Below are positions 28,696 through 36,996 of a stretch of DNA of 64,000 nucleotides, piece after piece (positions within the stretch are counted from its first letter, which is position 1; each line of letters opens with the position of its first letter). Under the pieces are notes generated by a model. That model was not told the DNA's origin. It was given only the letters and a program-made list of their open reading frames with translations, and made no database searches. The stretch comes from JAGQPD01 sp020426865 (GTDB lineage Bacteria; Planctomycetota; Planctomycetia; Pirellulales; Pirellulaceae): NCBI GenBank assembly GCA_041399065.1, contig JAWKTN010000008.1:372001-436000 (forward strand). Reading direction: 5' to 3'. A program made the translations under genes and the position numbers.

Positions 28696-30270
28696 CTAAT
28701 CCCAGCCTCCCTGTGTCATGATTGGCTTGAGTCGATCCAGAAACGGTTCAAGGTAACGCTCGTAATTCCGCCAGCGACCGATCGACGAGCGGTAGATTGG
28801 CTTCGCAACCGCCTCGTAGGTCGGCGAGCGAACTGGCTCATTTCGAAGCCGCTGCCGATAGTCCATGATCTTCTCATCCCAGTTCAAGTCAAGGCTCGTT
28901 AGAGTTTTGCGGACCATCCCCTCCAAATCGTTCACGAGATCCTCATAACGTACTTCCATCCAATCCTGGCCGATGATCGCTCGCAGTCGCCACCATCCTT
29001 CGGCGTCGCGAATCACTCGATCGACGACTCCCGGGAGAGTAAGGAATTGGGCGCTGACACTGTTCAGCGGCAGATGTTGCATGAAACAACTTACGACGAC
29101 GTCGCGTGGATCTCGCAACGCAACAATTAACTTCATTTCTGGAAACAGTCGGAGCATACCGGGGATCAGCGGGATCGTGGAAGGGTTCTTATCGATGCAC
29201 ACTCTACCGGCGATCGGCTCCTGCATCGCCCCTTCGAGATATCGCAAGTAACGGTGCCGTTGATCAGTCCAATTCTGCGTCTCAATGTCGGTCAGCGACG
29301 ATGCTTGCAAGCTCTGGTCGTCAGGAAGCTGCAGCATGGCAGGATAGATGAATTTCGCAAATGCCTCTTGTTCATCGGACGTGACAATATCGGGATGAGC
29401 GGCCAAGACCTTCTCCAACAACGTAGTTCCGGATCGCGGAGCACCTGTGAGAAGTGCAACGCGTTGCGGTTGCTCGCGATCGGCCAATTCACGCCAGCGT
29501 TGTACGTCGGCTGGTGTTAAAGTCGCCAGCAAGCTGCAGAAATCGGTGTATTCTCGTTCTGCTTGTTTTCGGAGCGTCTGAGCATGTTGTCCGGCAATGC
29601 GCTTGGCGTCAGTGACGGCCTCAATTGCCCGGTCGTATTCTTCGCGTTCGTCATAGAGTTGACCGAGTTCATAGAGGCTTCGAACGCGAGTTTCCCAATG
29701 AGCAATCTCGTCGTCGACCACGGTTTGCAGGGTGACTATCGCGCGGTCAAGTTGGCCAGCTCGGCGCTGCAATCTCCCCGTTAGGAATCGTGCTTCGGCG
29801 GACGTTGGTTGAAGGAGCAACGCTTGTTCGACCATACGCTCCGCCTCGTCAAGTCCATGACAACGCTCATAAAGCATCGCCAATTCCAGATGCGCCAGAA
29901 ACAGGTTTTCATCCAAGGCAATGGCCTTCTGAAGCATTTCGCGCGCCCGTTGCGGCCGCTGGATCATGCGGTAACTCTGGCCAACCATCTGCAGGACATC
30001 GGCGCGATGCCCGCCCAGCTCAAGCAATCGCTCGAGGTACCGTTCCGCCTCAGCGAATTCAAAGCGACTCCCGAATGCGCGCGCCGCATCCGTTAATGCG
30101 ATAACGTTGGCCGGATGACGCCGAACTGCTTCGGCAAACATTGACAAGGACTGGGAGTAACGCCGACCAATCCAAAGTTCGCGGGCATGCTGCAGCCCTG
30201 GTACGTCATCCCACTGTATGCCGCGGATTCGGGCCTTTGAGCGACGGTTGGAACGCTTCTTTCCAGACAT
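28696..30270 (-). CDS. TPR-repeat sulfotransferase
   Basis: 524 residues. The first 240 form tetratricopeptide repeats (for example ALTDAARAFGSRFEFAEAERYLERL, YELGQLYDEREEYDRAIEAV). A sulfotransferase domain follows with the PAPS 5'-phosphosulfate loop at 274-284 (LLTGAPRSGTT) and the 3'-phosphate motif near VALRDPRDVVVSCFM. Such TPR-sulfotransferases transfer sulfate from PAPS to carbohydrate or protein acceptors; acceptor unknown. Transcription is away from the flagellar operon. No clear ribosome site was seen at the ATG. Confidence 0.9.
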   Translation of the reverse strand: MSGKKRSNRRSKARIRGIQWDDVPGLQHARELWIGRRYSQSLSMFAEAVRRHPANVIALTDAARAFGSRFEFAEAERYLERLLELGGHRADVLQMVGQSYRMIQRPQRAREMLQKAIALDENLFLAHLELAMLYERCHGLDEAERMVEQALLLQPTSAEARFLTGRLQRRAGQLDRAIVTLQTVVDDEIAHWETRVRSLYELGQLYDEREEYDRAIEAVTDAKRIAGQHAQTLRKQAEREYTDFCSLLATLTPADVQRWRELADREQPQRVALLTGAPRSGTTLLEKVLAAHPDIVTSDEQEAFAKFIYPAMLQLPDDQSLQASSLTDIETQNWTDQRHRYLRYLEGAMQEPIAGRVCIDKNPSTIPLIPGMLRLFPEMKLIVALRDPRDVVVSCFMQHLPLNSVSAQFLTLPGVVDRVIRDAEGWWRLRAIIGQDWMEVRYEDLVNDLEGMVRKTLTSLDLNWDEKIMDYRQRLRNEPVRSPTYEAVAKPIYRSSIGRWRNYERYLEPFLDRLKPIMTQGGWD

Positions 30271-30609
30271 GAAACTTGTGTTAACGGTGTTGATCGATGC
30301 ATCGCCACGTTAGGCGACGGGTACTCTTGCCGCCAGTTCATTGTAGATGAACAAGCCATGGGTTGTGTCAAGCTTGGCCCTGATATGACACTCGACATCG
30401 ATAACGATAACGACATCAGCGTCGTCGTGACACCCCCTTCTCATTATCGAATGGACGACGTTGTGCGATTGGCTGGATGGCTATTGCTGATACGACCGTT
30501 CTGAACCATTCCCGCTAGGGTGTAAGTCCACGAAAGCTCGCGGTCTCCAACGACATCTGACGTCCGTGGAGGCTAAACTTTCCACGTCTGGACCATACGG
30601 AGGTATACT
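30271..30609. other. Intergenic region upstream of a small membrane ORF
   Basis: About 340 bases without a supported gene. A hairpin (CGTGGA ... TCCACG at roughly 30565-30586) lies in the likely leader of the small ORF that begins at 30610. The region sits beyond the truncated end of flhB and may include a rearrangement scar; no insertion sequence or terminal repeats were recognised. Confidence 0.45.
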
Positions 30610-30792
30610 ATGCTCGATAAAACCTTCTCAACCTATTGGTGGGCCGTTATACCCATGGTGGGCGCTGCTGTTATTTTTGCCGCGAAACTCTGGACCCAAC
30701 GAAAATTTGGTTCCATGGTAAAGGACTTGTTGGTCCCCAGCGATTGCTGCTGGCCATGCGTTATGCCGGTTACCCAGGACTGGCAAGGTTGA
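30610..30792 (+). CDS. Small single-pass membrane protein (60 residues)
   Basis: Sixty residues preceded by a strong ribosome site (GGAGG, six bases before ATG). One membrane helix is evident (YWWAVIPMVGAAVIFAAKLW) with a basic flank, then a short tail containing CCWPC. A hairpin overlaps the stop codon. The ribosome site and helix argue that it is expressed, but no family is recognised. It points towards the 3' end of flhB on the opposite strand. Confidence 0.55.
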   Translation: MLDKTFSTYWWAVIPMVGAAVIFAAKLWTQRKFGSMVKDLLVPSDCCWPCVMPVTQDWQG

Positions 30793-30808
30793 ATTTTAAC
30801 TTTGCCAG
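30780..30808. terminator. Hairpin at the end of the 60-residue ORF
   Basis: CTGGCAAGGTT (30780-30790) pairs with AACTTTGCCAG (30798-30808) with one G-T pair and a seven-base loop GAATTTT. It spans the stop codon of the small ORF. It lies downstream of flhB on the other strand and could serve either direction. Confidence 0.5.
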
Positions 30809-30953
30809 CGTTGGACCGTTAATCCAGCTACCGGAAATGGAAGTCGGTGTATGAAAATCCTCTTGGATCGACTCCCTTACTACGGGCAGCCGAATCGTAA
30901 AAAGCGAGGCGCACCGGGATCGACCAGTCTGAGCAACAGGAACGCGGTGACGT

Positions 30954-31751
30954 TCATGTGGCGTCTTGCCGATCAGGGGATGGACCGGAGCAGGAATGAG
31001 CTTGCACCAATGCGCGATGTTGGGTCTGTCGCTGGCGAGATAACAGTGGATCTCCGTACATCGCACGCTGCTCCTCGCGAATTTCCTCGGGAGTCATCCG
31101 CAGGGACCGTATGAAGCGATGCCGTTGGCAGAAAAAGTCGACGACCCCTAAAAACAGCAATAGCAATGACGCAACAACGGCTGTCCGCAGGATGATCCGT
31201 ACCATCTCACTTGCACCTTGCAGCAATGTGATTTCATAAAGACTGGCAATGTACGGCAGATGGTCCTGCAATGACCAGGCAACTCCGACAGCCACGAGCG
31301 AAACCTTGAGGATATTCATGATGGCTTCGAGCAGCTTCTTCCCGGATGCCATCCGCATCATGCCTTGCACGGGATCGAGCCGGACGATGTCGGGTTGAAT
31401 ATGATGGAAATTCCAGGTAAACCCACTTTGTAGAACGCGGACGGCAATCGAGACGGCAAAGGTAATTCCTAGCACAGGCACCAGCAGATGTAGGCATGTT
31501 CCCATCCACGATTGCACTTGTTGAGTCAGCGAGTCGATTTCTCTGCCCCGCCAAGCGTCGGCCGCTAAACTGTCGCGGATCAGTTTTGCGAATTCCGTGG
31601 TCAGGCGGGAACCCATCAGCGCCGTTGCGGTTGTCAGCAACAATAGCGACGCTGCGATCGCCAGGTCTTCGCTGCGCGCAAAACGGCCTTGCTTCCTCGC
31701 CTCCGCGAGCCGACGGGGTGTTGGCGGATGTGTACGCTCGACGGTTCCCAC
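30954..31751 (-). CDS. flhB: FlhB-like export protein truncated before the cleavage domain
   Basis: 265 residues; FlhB is normally about 350-380. The N-terminus is characteristic (THPPTPRRLAEARKQGRFARSEDL), followed by the four membrane helices and the cytoplasmic start MTPEEIREEQRAMYGDP. There the family match stops: the remaining 30 residues are unrelated, and the C-terminal domain with its NPTH autocleavage motif is missing. I read the other two minus-strand frames downstream and found no NPTH remnant. FlhB's C-domain normally switches export from hook to filament substrates, so this copy may be defective or fixed in one state. The start is GTG at 31751, eight bases after the fliR stop. 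Last gene of the operon. Confidence 0.82.
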   Translation of the reverse strand: MGTVERTHPPTPRRLAEARKQGRFARSEDLAIAASLLLLTTATALMGSRLTTEFAKLIRDSLAADAWRGREIDSLTQQVQSWMGTCLHLLVPVLGITFAVSIAVRVLQSGFTWNFHHIQPDIVRLDPVQGMMRMASGKKLLEAIMNILKVSLVAVGVAWSLQDHLPYIASLYEITLLQGASEMVRIILRTAVVASLLLLFLGVVDFFCQRHRFIRSLRMTPEEIREEQRAMYGDPLLSRQRQTQHRALVQAHSCSGPSPDRQDAT

Positions 31752-31759
31752 GGCGTTGG

Positions 31760-32575
31760 CTACCTTTGTGGAGTGTGCAAATCAATCGGCGGCGATGAGG
31801 CGGTGGGCACCGCGGGTGTCGCAGCCACCACGTGGTCGAGCATCGCCGGCAGATGCGATCGCAATCCGCCGGCAATTGCCGCCAGCCCAGCACATGACGC
31901 CGCCAAGATCAGCAGGCTATTGGCACTGTAACCGATCGCCCAAACGTTCAGCTGCGGAGCAATTCGCGACAAGAATCCCAATAGCACGCTCGATGCAAGG
32001 ATTGCCAGGATCAACGGCAGCGCCAATTGCAGCCCGAATTCAAACGATTCGCGCAACATTGTGCCGGCAAGTTCCGACAATTGCACTGTATCCCATGCTG
32101 TCCCCAGCGGTAGTACTTGGTAACTCTCCAACACGAAATCAATCACGACACGGTGACCGCCCATCACCAAAAACACGGTGACGCCGACGAGATCAGTGAA
32201 TTTCTGCAGCGGCCAACGAGCTTCACCCATTACGTCGTCGGTTGGCTCTTCGGGGATGCCGCTGATTTGACCTACGATCGATGTGGAGATCTGCAGGCCG
32301 GCCAACAGTAACCGGTTCGCCAATCCGAACGTCATGCCAACGAGAAGTTCTCGTCCGGCAATGGGGATGATGGCAAGTATATCGGCGTGTGCGGGTGGTT
32401 GCTGCAGGGGCCCGGCAACTGCGGCCAGACAGAAGACGAAGAGGAGTCGCATCCGAAATGACAACAAGCGGCCATCAGCGATCGGTAACGCTAGTACCGC
32501 GGCGCCCAGGCGTAACGAGACCAGGAGAACGGCGAACAGGTATGGACCTGAATGAAGCGTTTCTTGCCACAACAT
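31760..32575 (-). CDS. fliR: Flagellar export-gate protein FliR
   Basis: 271 residues with about six membrane helices. FliR is one of the three export-gate subunits (with FliP and FliQ) through which flagellar parts pass across the inner membrane. Segments such as LFAVLLVSLRLGAAVLALP, GRELLVGMTFGLANRLLLAGLQI, LGFLSRIAPQLNVWAIGY are typical. The start is the ATG at 32575 (MLWQETLHSG), which fits the family N-terminus; a GTG at 32602 is possible. It follows fliQ and precedes flhB. Confidence 0.92.
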   Translation of the reverse strand: MLWQETLHSGPYLFAVLLVSLRLGAAVLALPIADGRLLSFRMRLLFVFCLAAVAGPLQQPPAHADILAIIPIAGRELLVGMTFGLANRLLLAGLQISTSIVGQISGIPEEPTDDVMGEARWPLQKFTDLVGVTVFLVMGGHRVVIDFVLESYQVLPLGTAWDTVQLSELAGTMLRESFEFGLQLALPLILAILASSVLLGFLSRIAPQLNVWAIGYSANSLLILAASCAGLAAIAGGLRSHLPAMLDHVVAATPAVPTASSPPIDLHTPQR

Positions 32576-32635
32576 CACGTTTGGTTCCCAGTCTTGACGC
32601 ACGTGCCGACACTCGTCGCCGAACGGTCTTCTGCG

Positions 32636-32905
32636 TTAAAAACCTCCCGATATCGTGCTGCCGTTGTACATCGTTACCCAATAGTCGGCCAACCGCGACA
32701 CCAGCCACGGGAGGCAAACGGCAACGGCAACGAGCATTGCCAGGATCTTGGGTACGAACGACAGGGCATGGTCGTGTACCTGGGTAATGCCTTGCAGGAC
32801 ACCAGTAATTACTCCGGTCACGAGTCCCACCAACAGGATCGGTGCTGCTAGTATCAAACCCGTCAGCAACGCCTCGCGCCCCCAGTCGATGACCTGTGTC
32901 TCCAT
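32636..32905 (-). CDS. fliQ: Flagellar export-gate protein FliQ
   Basis: 89 residues, the usual length, with two membrane helices (LLTGLILAAPILLVGLVTGV and ILAMLVAVAVCLPWLVSRL) flanking the conserved VITGVLQGITQVHDHALSFVPK. It packs around FliP/FliR in the export gate. AAGGA lies upstream of the ATG. It sits between fliP and fliR, as expected. Confidence 0.95.
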   Translation of the reverse strand: METQVIDWGREALLTGLILAAPILLVGLVTGVITGVLQGITQVHDHALSFVPKILAMLVAVAVCLPWLVSRLADYWVTMYNGSTISGGF

Positions 32906-32923
32906 GGTCGGCTAGTCCTTGTA

Positions 32924-33763
32924 CTAGATGCCCGGATAAAAACTACGCAACAACATCTCGACGACCAGGTGCCAACCGTCGACGAGCACGAACAGCATCA
33001 GCTTCATCGGTAGCGATACCATCGAGGGTGGCATCATCATCATGCCGGCCGACACGGTCACGCTGCTAACGACCAGATCGATCACGAGAAATGGCAGGCA
33101 GAGCTGAAACCCGATGAGAAAGGCCGTTTTTAATTCGCTGATCATGAATGCGGGGAGCAATGCCGGCAACGGTACATCGGCTACTTGCGAGGGAGTCGGA
33201 GTGTCCTCAGGCAAGTAGCGGCAGAATAGCCAGACATCTTCTTCGTTACCAGCCAGTTGGATCTGATCGGTCATGAATTGCCTTACCGGCTGCAGTCCAT
33301 CATGTGTAAGACTCTCGACCGTTACGCCCGGGCGACTTCGTGCCTCGGGGGAAAGCGAGCTGACGTAGACCTTCTGCCATATCGGCCACATCACAAGTAC
33401 TGTCAGGAACATTGAAAGTGATGCGACAACCTGGTTGGAAGGTACAACCTGAGTTCCCAAGGCATGCCGGAGCAGGCCCAGAACGACAGAAATCCGCACA
33501 AAGCTGGTTGTCATCAACAGCAGTGCCGGAGCAATACTCAGTGCCCCCACGGCCAACATCGTCGGTATCGCCGACTGAAGCGTTTCGGTGCGTACCAGTT
33601 CAGGGGGCCCCGGCAGTGGCGCCAAGATCGTAGTTGTTGGTGTTGGCACTCCTGTCGCCAAATTATCCGAAGCGTACGAATCCGCATTTACCCCGGACAC
33701 CAAGGCCCCGAGTAACAGGATCGACACAGAAAGAGCAATCGAGAATTGACTGTAGTTAGGCAA
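32924..33763 (-). CDS. fliP: Flagellar export-gate protein FliP
   Basis: About 279 residues. After a signal-like helix, the FliP core is clear: LLMTTSFVRISVVLGLLRHALGTQVVPSNQV, LPAFMISELKTAFLIGFQLCLPFLVIDLVVSSV, and SAGMMMMPPSMVSLPMKLMLFVLVDGW. FliP is the main pore-forming gate subunit. The frame is open to 33922, but a TTG at 33763 with GGAG eight bases upstream matches the family length and overlaps the fliO stop by eight bases, pointing to translational coupling. Confidence 0.94.
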   Translation of the reverse strand: MPNYSQFSIALSVSILLLGALVSGVNADSYASDNLATGVPTPTTTILAPLPGPPELVRTETLQSAIPTMLAVGALSIAPALLLMTTSFVRISVVLGLLRHALGTQVVPSNQVVASLSMFLTVLVMWPIWQKVYVSSLSPEARSRPGVTVESLTHDGLQPVRQFMTDQIQLAGNEEDVWLFCRYLPEDTPTPSQVADVPLPALLPAFMISELKTAFLIGFQLCLPFLVIDLVVSSVTVSAGMMMMPPSMVSLPMKLMLFVLVDGWHLVVEMLLRSFYPGI

Positions 33764-34565
33764 CGCGTGGTCTCCATTTCGGATCGCGTGCAACAAGCTT
33801 ATCCAATTGGCCGTCCCAGTGGGACATCCCAGGTGTTGGTGTCGGAGCAGATGAAGACGCATCGGTCGGACTCTCAAGGTTCCGTGTCGATTCCTGCCAT
33901 CTGTTTGCGGGAAGTTCTGCACCTTCGCTCAAGCACTGATGTGGTTGCTCGAGTTGTCGTTGCAACCAAGTCGAGAATGCGTCGGTTCGTTGTCGCGTGC
34001 CGCACATGGAGGTAACGAATTCAACTTCGTCCGCCTCGGTAATCTCTGAAATGGCTTCCATGTGATTGTTGCTGACCGACAATACCAGAATCCTTCGCCC
34101 CACGCGAACGATGTGCAGTTGTAGTTTCGACGACAATGCCACACGGGCCATGACGTCGACGAGTTTTTCGTCAGTATTCCCGGCGCGTGCCAGGCCCGTG
34201 CGTCGCGCGATCCATACGAGCAGGAAGAAGGCGGCGAAGACAATCGCTAGACTGCTAGCGACGGTGTACAGCGATTCGTGGAGGCGATCGTTTGATGTTG
34301 CGGAGTGGTCACTCAGCCGACGTGCCAGTGATATGCCGCGTATTTGCCCTGGACCCGAAACGCTTCCATCCGTCGAACGAGTGTCTTCCACGGCCGTCAA
34401 TTGAATCGGAAACGCCGGTTGTTGTGGCGGCTCGGGCGCCGAGACTGCCGTATCGGTCGCCATGCATTCGGGCGCTGGCATCGTTAGACAAACCGCCAGC
34501 ACGCAGAGGCCGAATTGCCTCGCGTGCGCCGGCATTGCCGTTTGCGTTGAGTTGTTAACTGGCAC
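33756..34565 (-). CDS. fliO: FliO-like export-apparatus assembly protein
   Basis: 269 residues from a GTG at 34565 (AGGAG ten bases upstream) overlapping the fliN stop by 11 bases. It has an N-terminal signal-like segment, a periplasmic stretch, one membrane helix (LYTVASSLAIVFAAFFLLVWIARR), and the short cytoplasmic FliO domain (LVDVMARVALSSKLQLHIVRVGRRILVLSVSNN). A long low-complexity tail follows. FliO helps assemble the FliP pore. Assignment rests on position between fliN and fliP plus this domain pattern. Confidence 0.85.
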   Translation of the reverse strand: MPVNNSTQTAMPAHARQFGLCVLAVCLTMPAPECMATDTAVSAPEPPQQPAFPIQLTAVEDTRSTDGSVSGPGQIRGISLARRLSDHSATSNDRLHESLYTVASSLAIVFAAFFLLVWIARRTGLARAGNTDEKLVDVMARVALSSKLQLHIVRVGRRILVLSVSNNHMEAISEITEADEVEFVTSMCGTRQRTDAFSTWLQRQLEQPHQCLSEGAELPANRWQESTRNLESPTDASSSAPTPTPGMSHWDGQLDKLVARDPKWRPRVA

Positions 34566-34926
34566 GGCGGAGAGGCTCCTGTTCGTTCGGAATCGTGAAT
34601 TGCGTAATGCGCACACAGACCTTGCCGTCATGAATTACGAGTTCCCCGTTGGCAATCAGCTGATCCCCTACGACGACGTCCACTTCCTGCTCGTTGGCTG
34701 AATCAAGCACGACAACAGCACCCGGTTGAAAGGACGCGAGTCTTGTCCGCGGGACGACGACTCTCCCCAGCTCCACACGCAGGGGCAGCATGTGACTCGG
34801 TCGCTCAGCGCCAATCGTTTCACGCGATGAAGACCCCAGATCGGACAAATCGGGCAGTTGCCACGGCAACGTCGTCGCTGAAGTTCCGGACGGAGTCGGA
34901 GATGTTAACGGTTTTTCGTTTTCCAT
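34555..34926 (-). CDS. fliN: Flagellar C-ring protein FliN (single SpoA domain)
   Basis: 123 residues. The N-terminal 40 are low complexity; the rest is one SpoA domain (LRVELGRVVVPRTRLASFQPGAVVVLDSANEQEVDVVVGDQLIANGELVIHDGKVCVRI). FliN forms the base of the C-ring and docks the FliH/FliI complex. The fliM gene normally found just upstream is absent from this cluster. It overlaps fliO. No clear ribosome site was found at the ATG. Confidence 0.9.
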   Translation of the reverse strand: MENEKPLTSPTPSGTSATTLPWQLPDLSDLGSSSRETIGAERPSHMLPLRVELGRVVVPRTRLASFQPGAVVVLDSANEQEVDVVVGDQLIANGELVIHDGKVCVRITQFTIPNEQEPLRRAS

Positions 34927-35234
34927 AGACGTCGATCAACCGTCGATCCTGCCGTAGACTCGCGGCGGAATCGATCGCACAGAGATTATCGTGGTCCTTG
35001 TCAACGCCCTGACAACGCACATGGATGCATGGCGATCGCTACCAGGGTGCGTAACTGTCCCCGAATCTCGCGTTGCGATCAAGGCCAGTTGTGTTGGACT
35101 TTAGAACAATCGAACAACAACGGTGGCAAGAAGAGGAAGCAAGGCCCGACAGCATGCTAGCGGAACCAGCCGTCGCAAGTCGACGACCCCTGTTTCCGGG
35201 CTCGCCGTTGGATGGCATGCGAAATCCGTGACGG
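34927..35234. other. Gap between fliJ and fliN, no gene recognised
   Basis: About 308 bases inside the flagellar operon where fliK, flgD, flgE, fliL and fliM commonly sit. A short hydrophobic minus-strand frame ending near 35101 (LVPLACCRALLPLLATVVVRLF) has no adequate start or homology. I see nothing else. Confidence 0.6.
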
Positions 35235-35627
35235 CTAGGGTCGTCCGGCCATACGCCGCCGGCACAAAGCAGCTGTGAGATCAGCATCTCGTTTGGCATG
35301 GGTGTAGGACTGATAGGCAGCTTCGAGATGTTGCTGCAAGCGAGCGTGTCGCTCGGCCAGTTTTTGCAGGTCGCTTTGTAGTGCCTGCTCGATGCTCTCG
35401 ATGGATTGGACGTCGGCAATTGCAATCTCTGCGTCGACGGTGCAAACTTCGCGTTGGGCAGCGAGTTGCGCCAATTCGGATGCAATTTGTGATTGTGCGG
35501 AGAGAAGCTGCGATTCGTTTGATTTCAATTGGTAGAGCGCGGTGCGACGAGCTCGAACCTCCTGTTCACGTAGTGTTGCCAGCTGCCGGAGCGCGTTTTG
35601 TTTGGCGGACATGGGGTTTAGGGACAT
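35235..35627 (-). CDS. fliJ: FliJ-like coiled-coil export chaperone
   Basis: About 130 residues, nearly all helical coiled coil (LRQLATLREQEVRARRTALYQLKSNESQLLSAQ onwards), the size and charge pattern of FliJ, which joins FliI to the export gate. Assignment is by position directly after fliI and by structure; sequence identity is weak, as is usual for FliJ. A 15-base tandem repeat covers the start, creating two in-frame ATGs (35627 and 35612). Confidence 0.75.
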   Translation of the reverse strand: MSLNPMSAKQNALRQLATLREQEVRARRTALYQLKSNESQLLSAQSQIASELAQLAAQREVCTVDAEIAIADVQSIESIEQALQSDLQKLAERHARLQQHLEAAYQSYTHAKRDADLTAALCRRRMAGRP

Positions 35628-35640
35628 GGGGTTTCGGGAC
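35607..35640 (-). repeat. 15-bp tandem repeat duplicating the fliJ start codon
   Basis: On the plus strand GGACATGGGGTTTAG (35607-35621) is followed by GGACATGGGGTTTCG (35622-35636) and a partial GGAC. On the coding strand this gives CCCATGTCC twice, hence protein start MSLNPMS. Confidence 0.88.
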
Positions 35641-35683
35641 TCTCTGAATGTGACGGTGAGCGTGAGTGTAAGCCGCGAAGGGT

Positions 35684-36994
35684 TTATTCCAATAGCGACG
35701 CGAGGTGGATAACCTGTTGTAGCGAGTCGATTGCGCACGAGAGGTCGTTGGTCTGTTGCAGAAACCGCATCAGCTCGTCACGCAAGTCTACCGCACGGTC
35801 CAATCGGGAGTCGGCGCCGCGGCGGTAAGCACCCAAGGCGATCAGGTCATCGTTATCTCGCAGCAGCGCTATGGCTTGCCGAAGTCGTTGAGCAGCGACA
35901 CGATGTTGCGCTGTGACCAATTCGTTCATCAAGCGGCTCTTGCTGGCAAGAACATCAATTGCGGGATAGTGCCCGCGGTCGGCCAGGTGCCGAGAGAGCA
36001 CGATGTGGCCGTCGAGGTATCCCATCACGGCGTCGCCGATCGGGTCGTGGATATCATCGTTTTCCACCAACACCGTGTAAACCGCGGAGATCGTGCCGTT
36101 GGCCGATGTACCACCCCGTTCGATTAAGCGAGAAAGTGTGGCAAATACCGATGGAGGATAACCTCGCGTGGTGGCCAGTTCGCCTCGAGCCATGCCAACT
36201 TCGCGCTGAGCATTTGCCAGGCGAGTGAGTGAATCCATCAGCAACAAAACGTGTTTACCCTGATCGCGGAAGTACTCGGCAACGGTGGTTGCCACCAGTG
36301 CAGCGCCGACACGTAACAATGCCGGCTCGTCACTTGTCGAGACGATAACGACGCTACGTCGGAGCGCTTCGGCACCCAGCTGCGTTGTCAGAAAGTGATT
36401 GACTTCGCGGCCTCGTTCACCGATCAAGGCGATGACATTGATGTCGGCCGACGATTGTTGTGCCATCATTCCCAGGGTAACGCTTTTGCCGACGCCGCTT
36501 CCCGCAAATATGCCAATTCTCTGTCCTTCGCCACAGGTGAGAAGGCCGTCGATTGCTCGAATCCCGGTTCGCCAATAACGGTCGACCGGTGGCCGTTCAA
36601 GAGCCGAAGGAGGTGTCGCGTCGAGCAGTACTCGATAAGGTAACGTCGGTGCATCTCGCGAGTCGATCGCCTGAGCATGCCCATTGATCACTCGGCCCAA
36701 CAGTTCTTCGCCAACCGCCATCGTGCGTTGTGTGCGTACAAGTCGCACCCGGGTGCCAGTGCGCACGCCCGTCAGCGTATCGAGCGGATAGACCAGCGTA
36801 TGTTGCTGGTCAAACCCGATCACTTCGCCAGGAATCGGCGATTGGCCGTCCCGCTCGACATGGACGACCGCACCGAACGGGGCAGGAAAACCGGCGACCG
36901 TCAAGGTCGTGCCAGAGATACTGACGACGCGTCCCGTCAGTCGTGTGGGCATGACGGAACGCAAACGGTGTAGCGGATGTGTGGCGGTAAACAA
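35684..36994 (-). CDS. fliI: Flagellum-specific ATPase FliI
   Basis: 436 residues. F1-like ATPase of the export machinery: an N-terminal beta-barrel, Walker A at 165-171 (GSGVGKS), Walker B near 249-254 (VLLLMD), and family blocks IGERGREVNHF, LTRLANAQREVGMARGE, YPPSVFATLSRLIERGG and HDPIGDAVMGYLDGHIVLSR. It unloads and feeds substrates at the export gate. The start appears to be TTG at 36994 with AGGAA eleven bases upstream, two bases after the fliH stop. Confidence 0.96.
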   Translation of the reverse strand: MFTATHPLHRLRSVMPTRLTGRVVSISGTTLTVAGFPAPFGAVVHVERDGQSPIPGEVIGFDQQHTLVYPLDTLTGVRTGTRVRLVRTQRTMAVGEELLGRVINGHAQAIDSRDAPTLPYRVLLDATPPSALERPPVDRYWRTGIRAIDGLLTCGEGQRIGIFAGSGVGKSVTLGMMAQQSSADINVIALIGERGREVNHFLTTQLGAEALRRSVVIVSTSDEPALLRVGAALVATTVAEYFRDQGKHVLLLMDSLTRLANAQREVGMARGELATTRGYPPSVFATLSRLIERGGTSANGTISAVYTVLVENDDIHDPIGDAVMGYLDGHIVLSRHLADRGHYPAIDVLASKSRLMNELVTAQHRVAAQRLRQAIALLRDNDDLIALGAYRRGADSRLDRAVDLRDELMRFLQQTNDLSCAIDSLQQVIHLASLLE

Positions 36995-36996
36995 AG

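Noticed and set aside
30851..31114. 87-codon plus-strand frame after the small membrane ORF
   Set aside because: No ribosome site and it runs antisense into flhB; composition is not protein-like.
35039..35485. 148-codon minus-strand frame in the fliJ-fliN gap, checked as a remnant of fliK/fliL/fliM
   Set aside because: It is mostly a fliJ shadow; the unique part has no resemblance to any flagellar protein.
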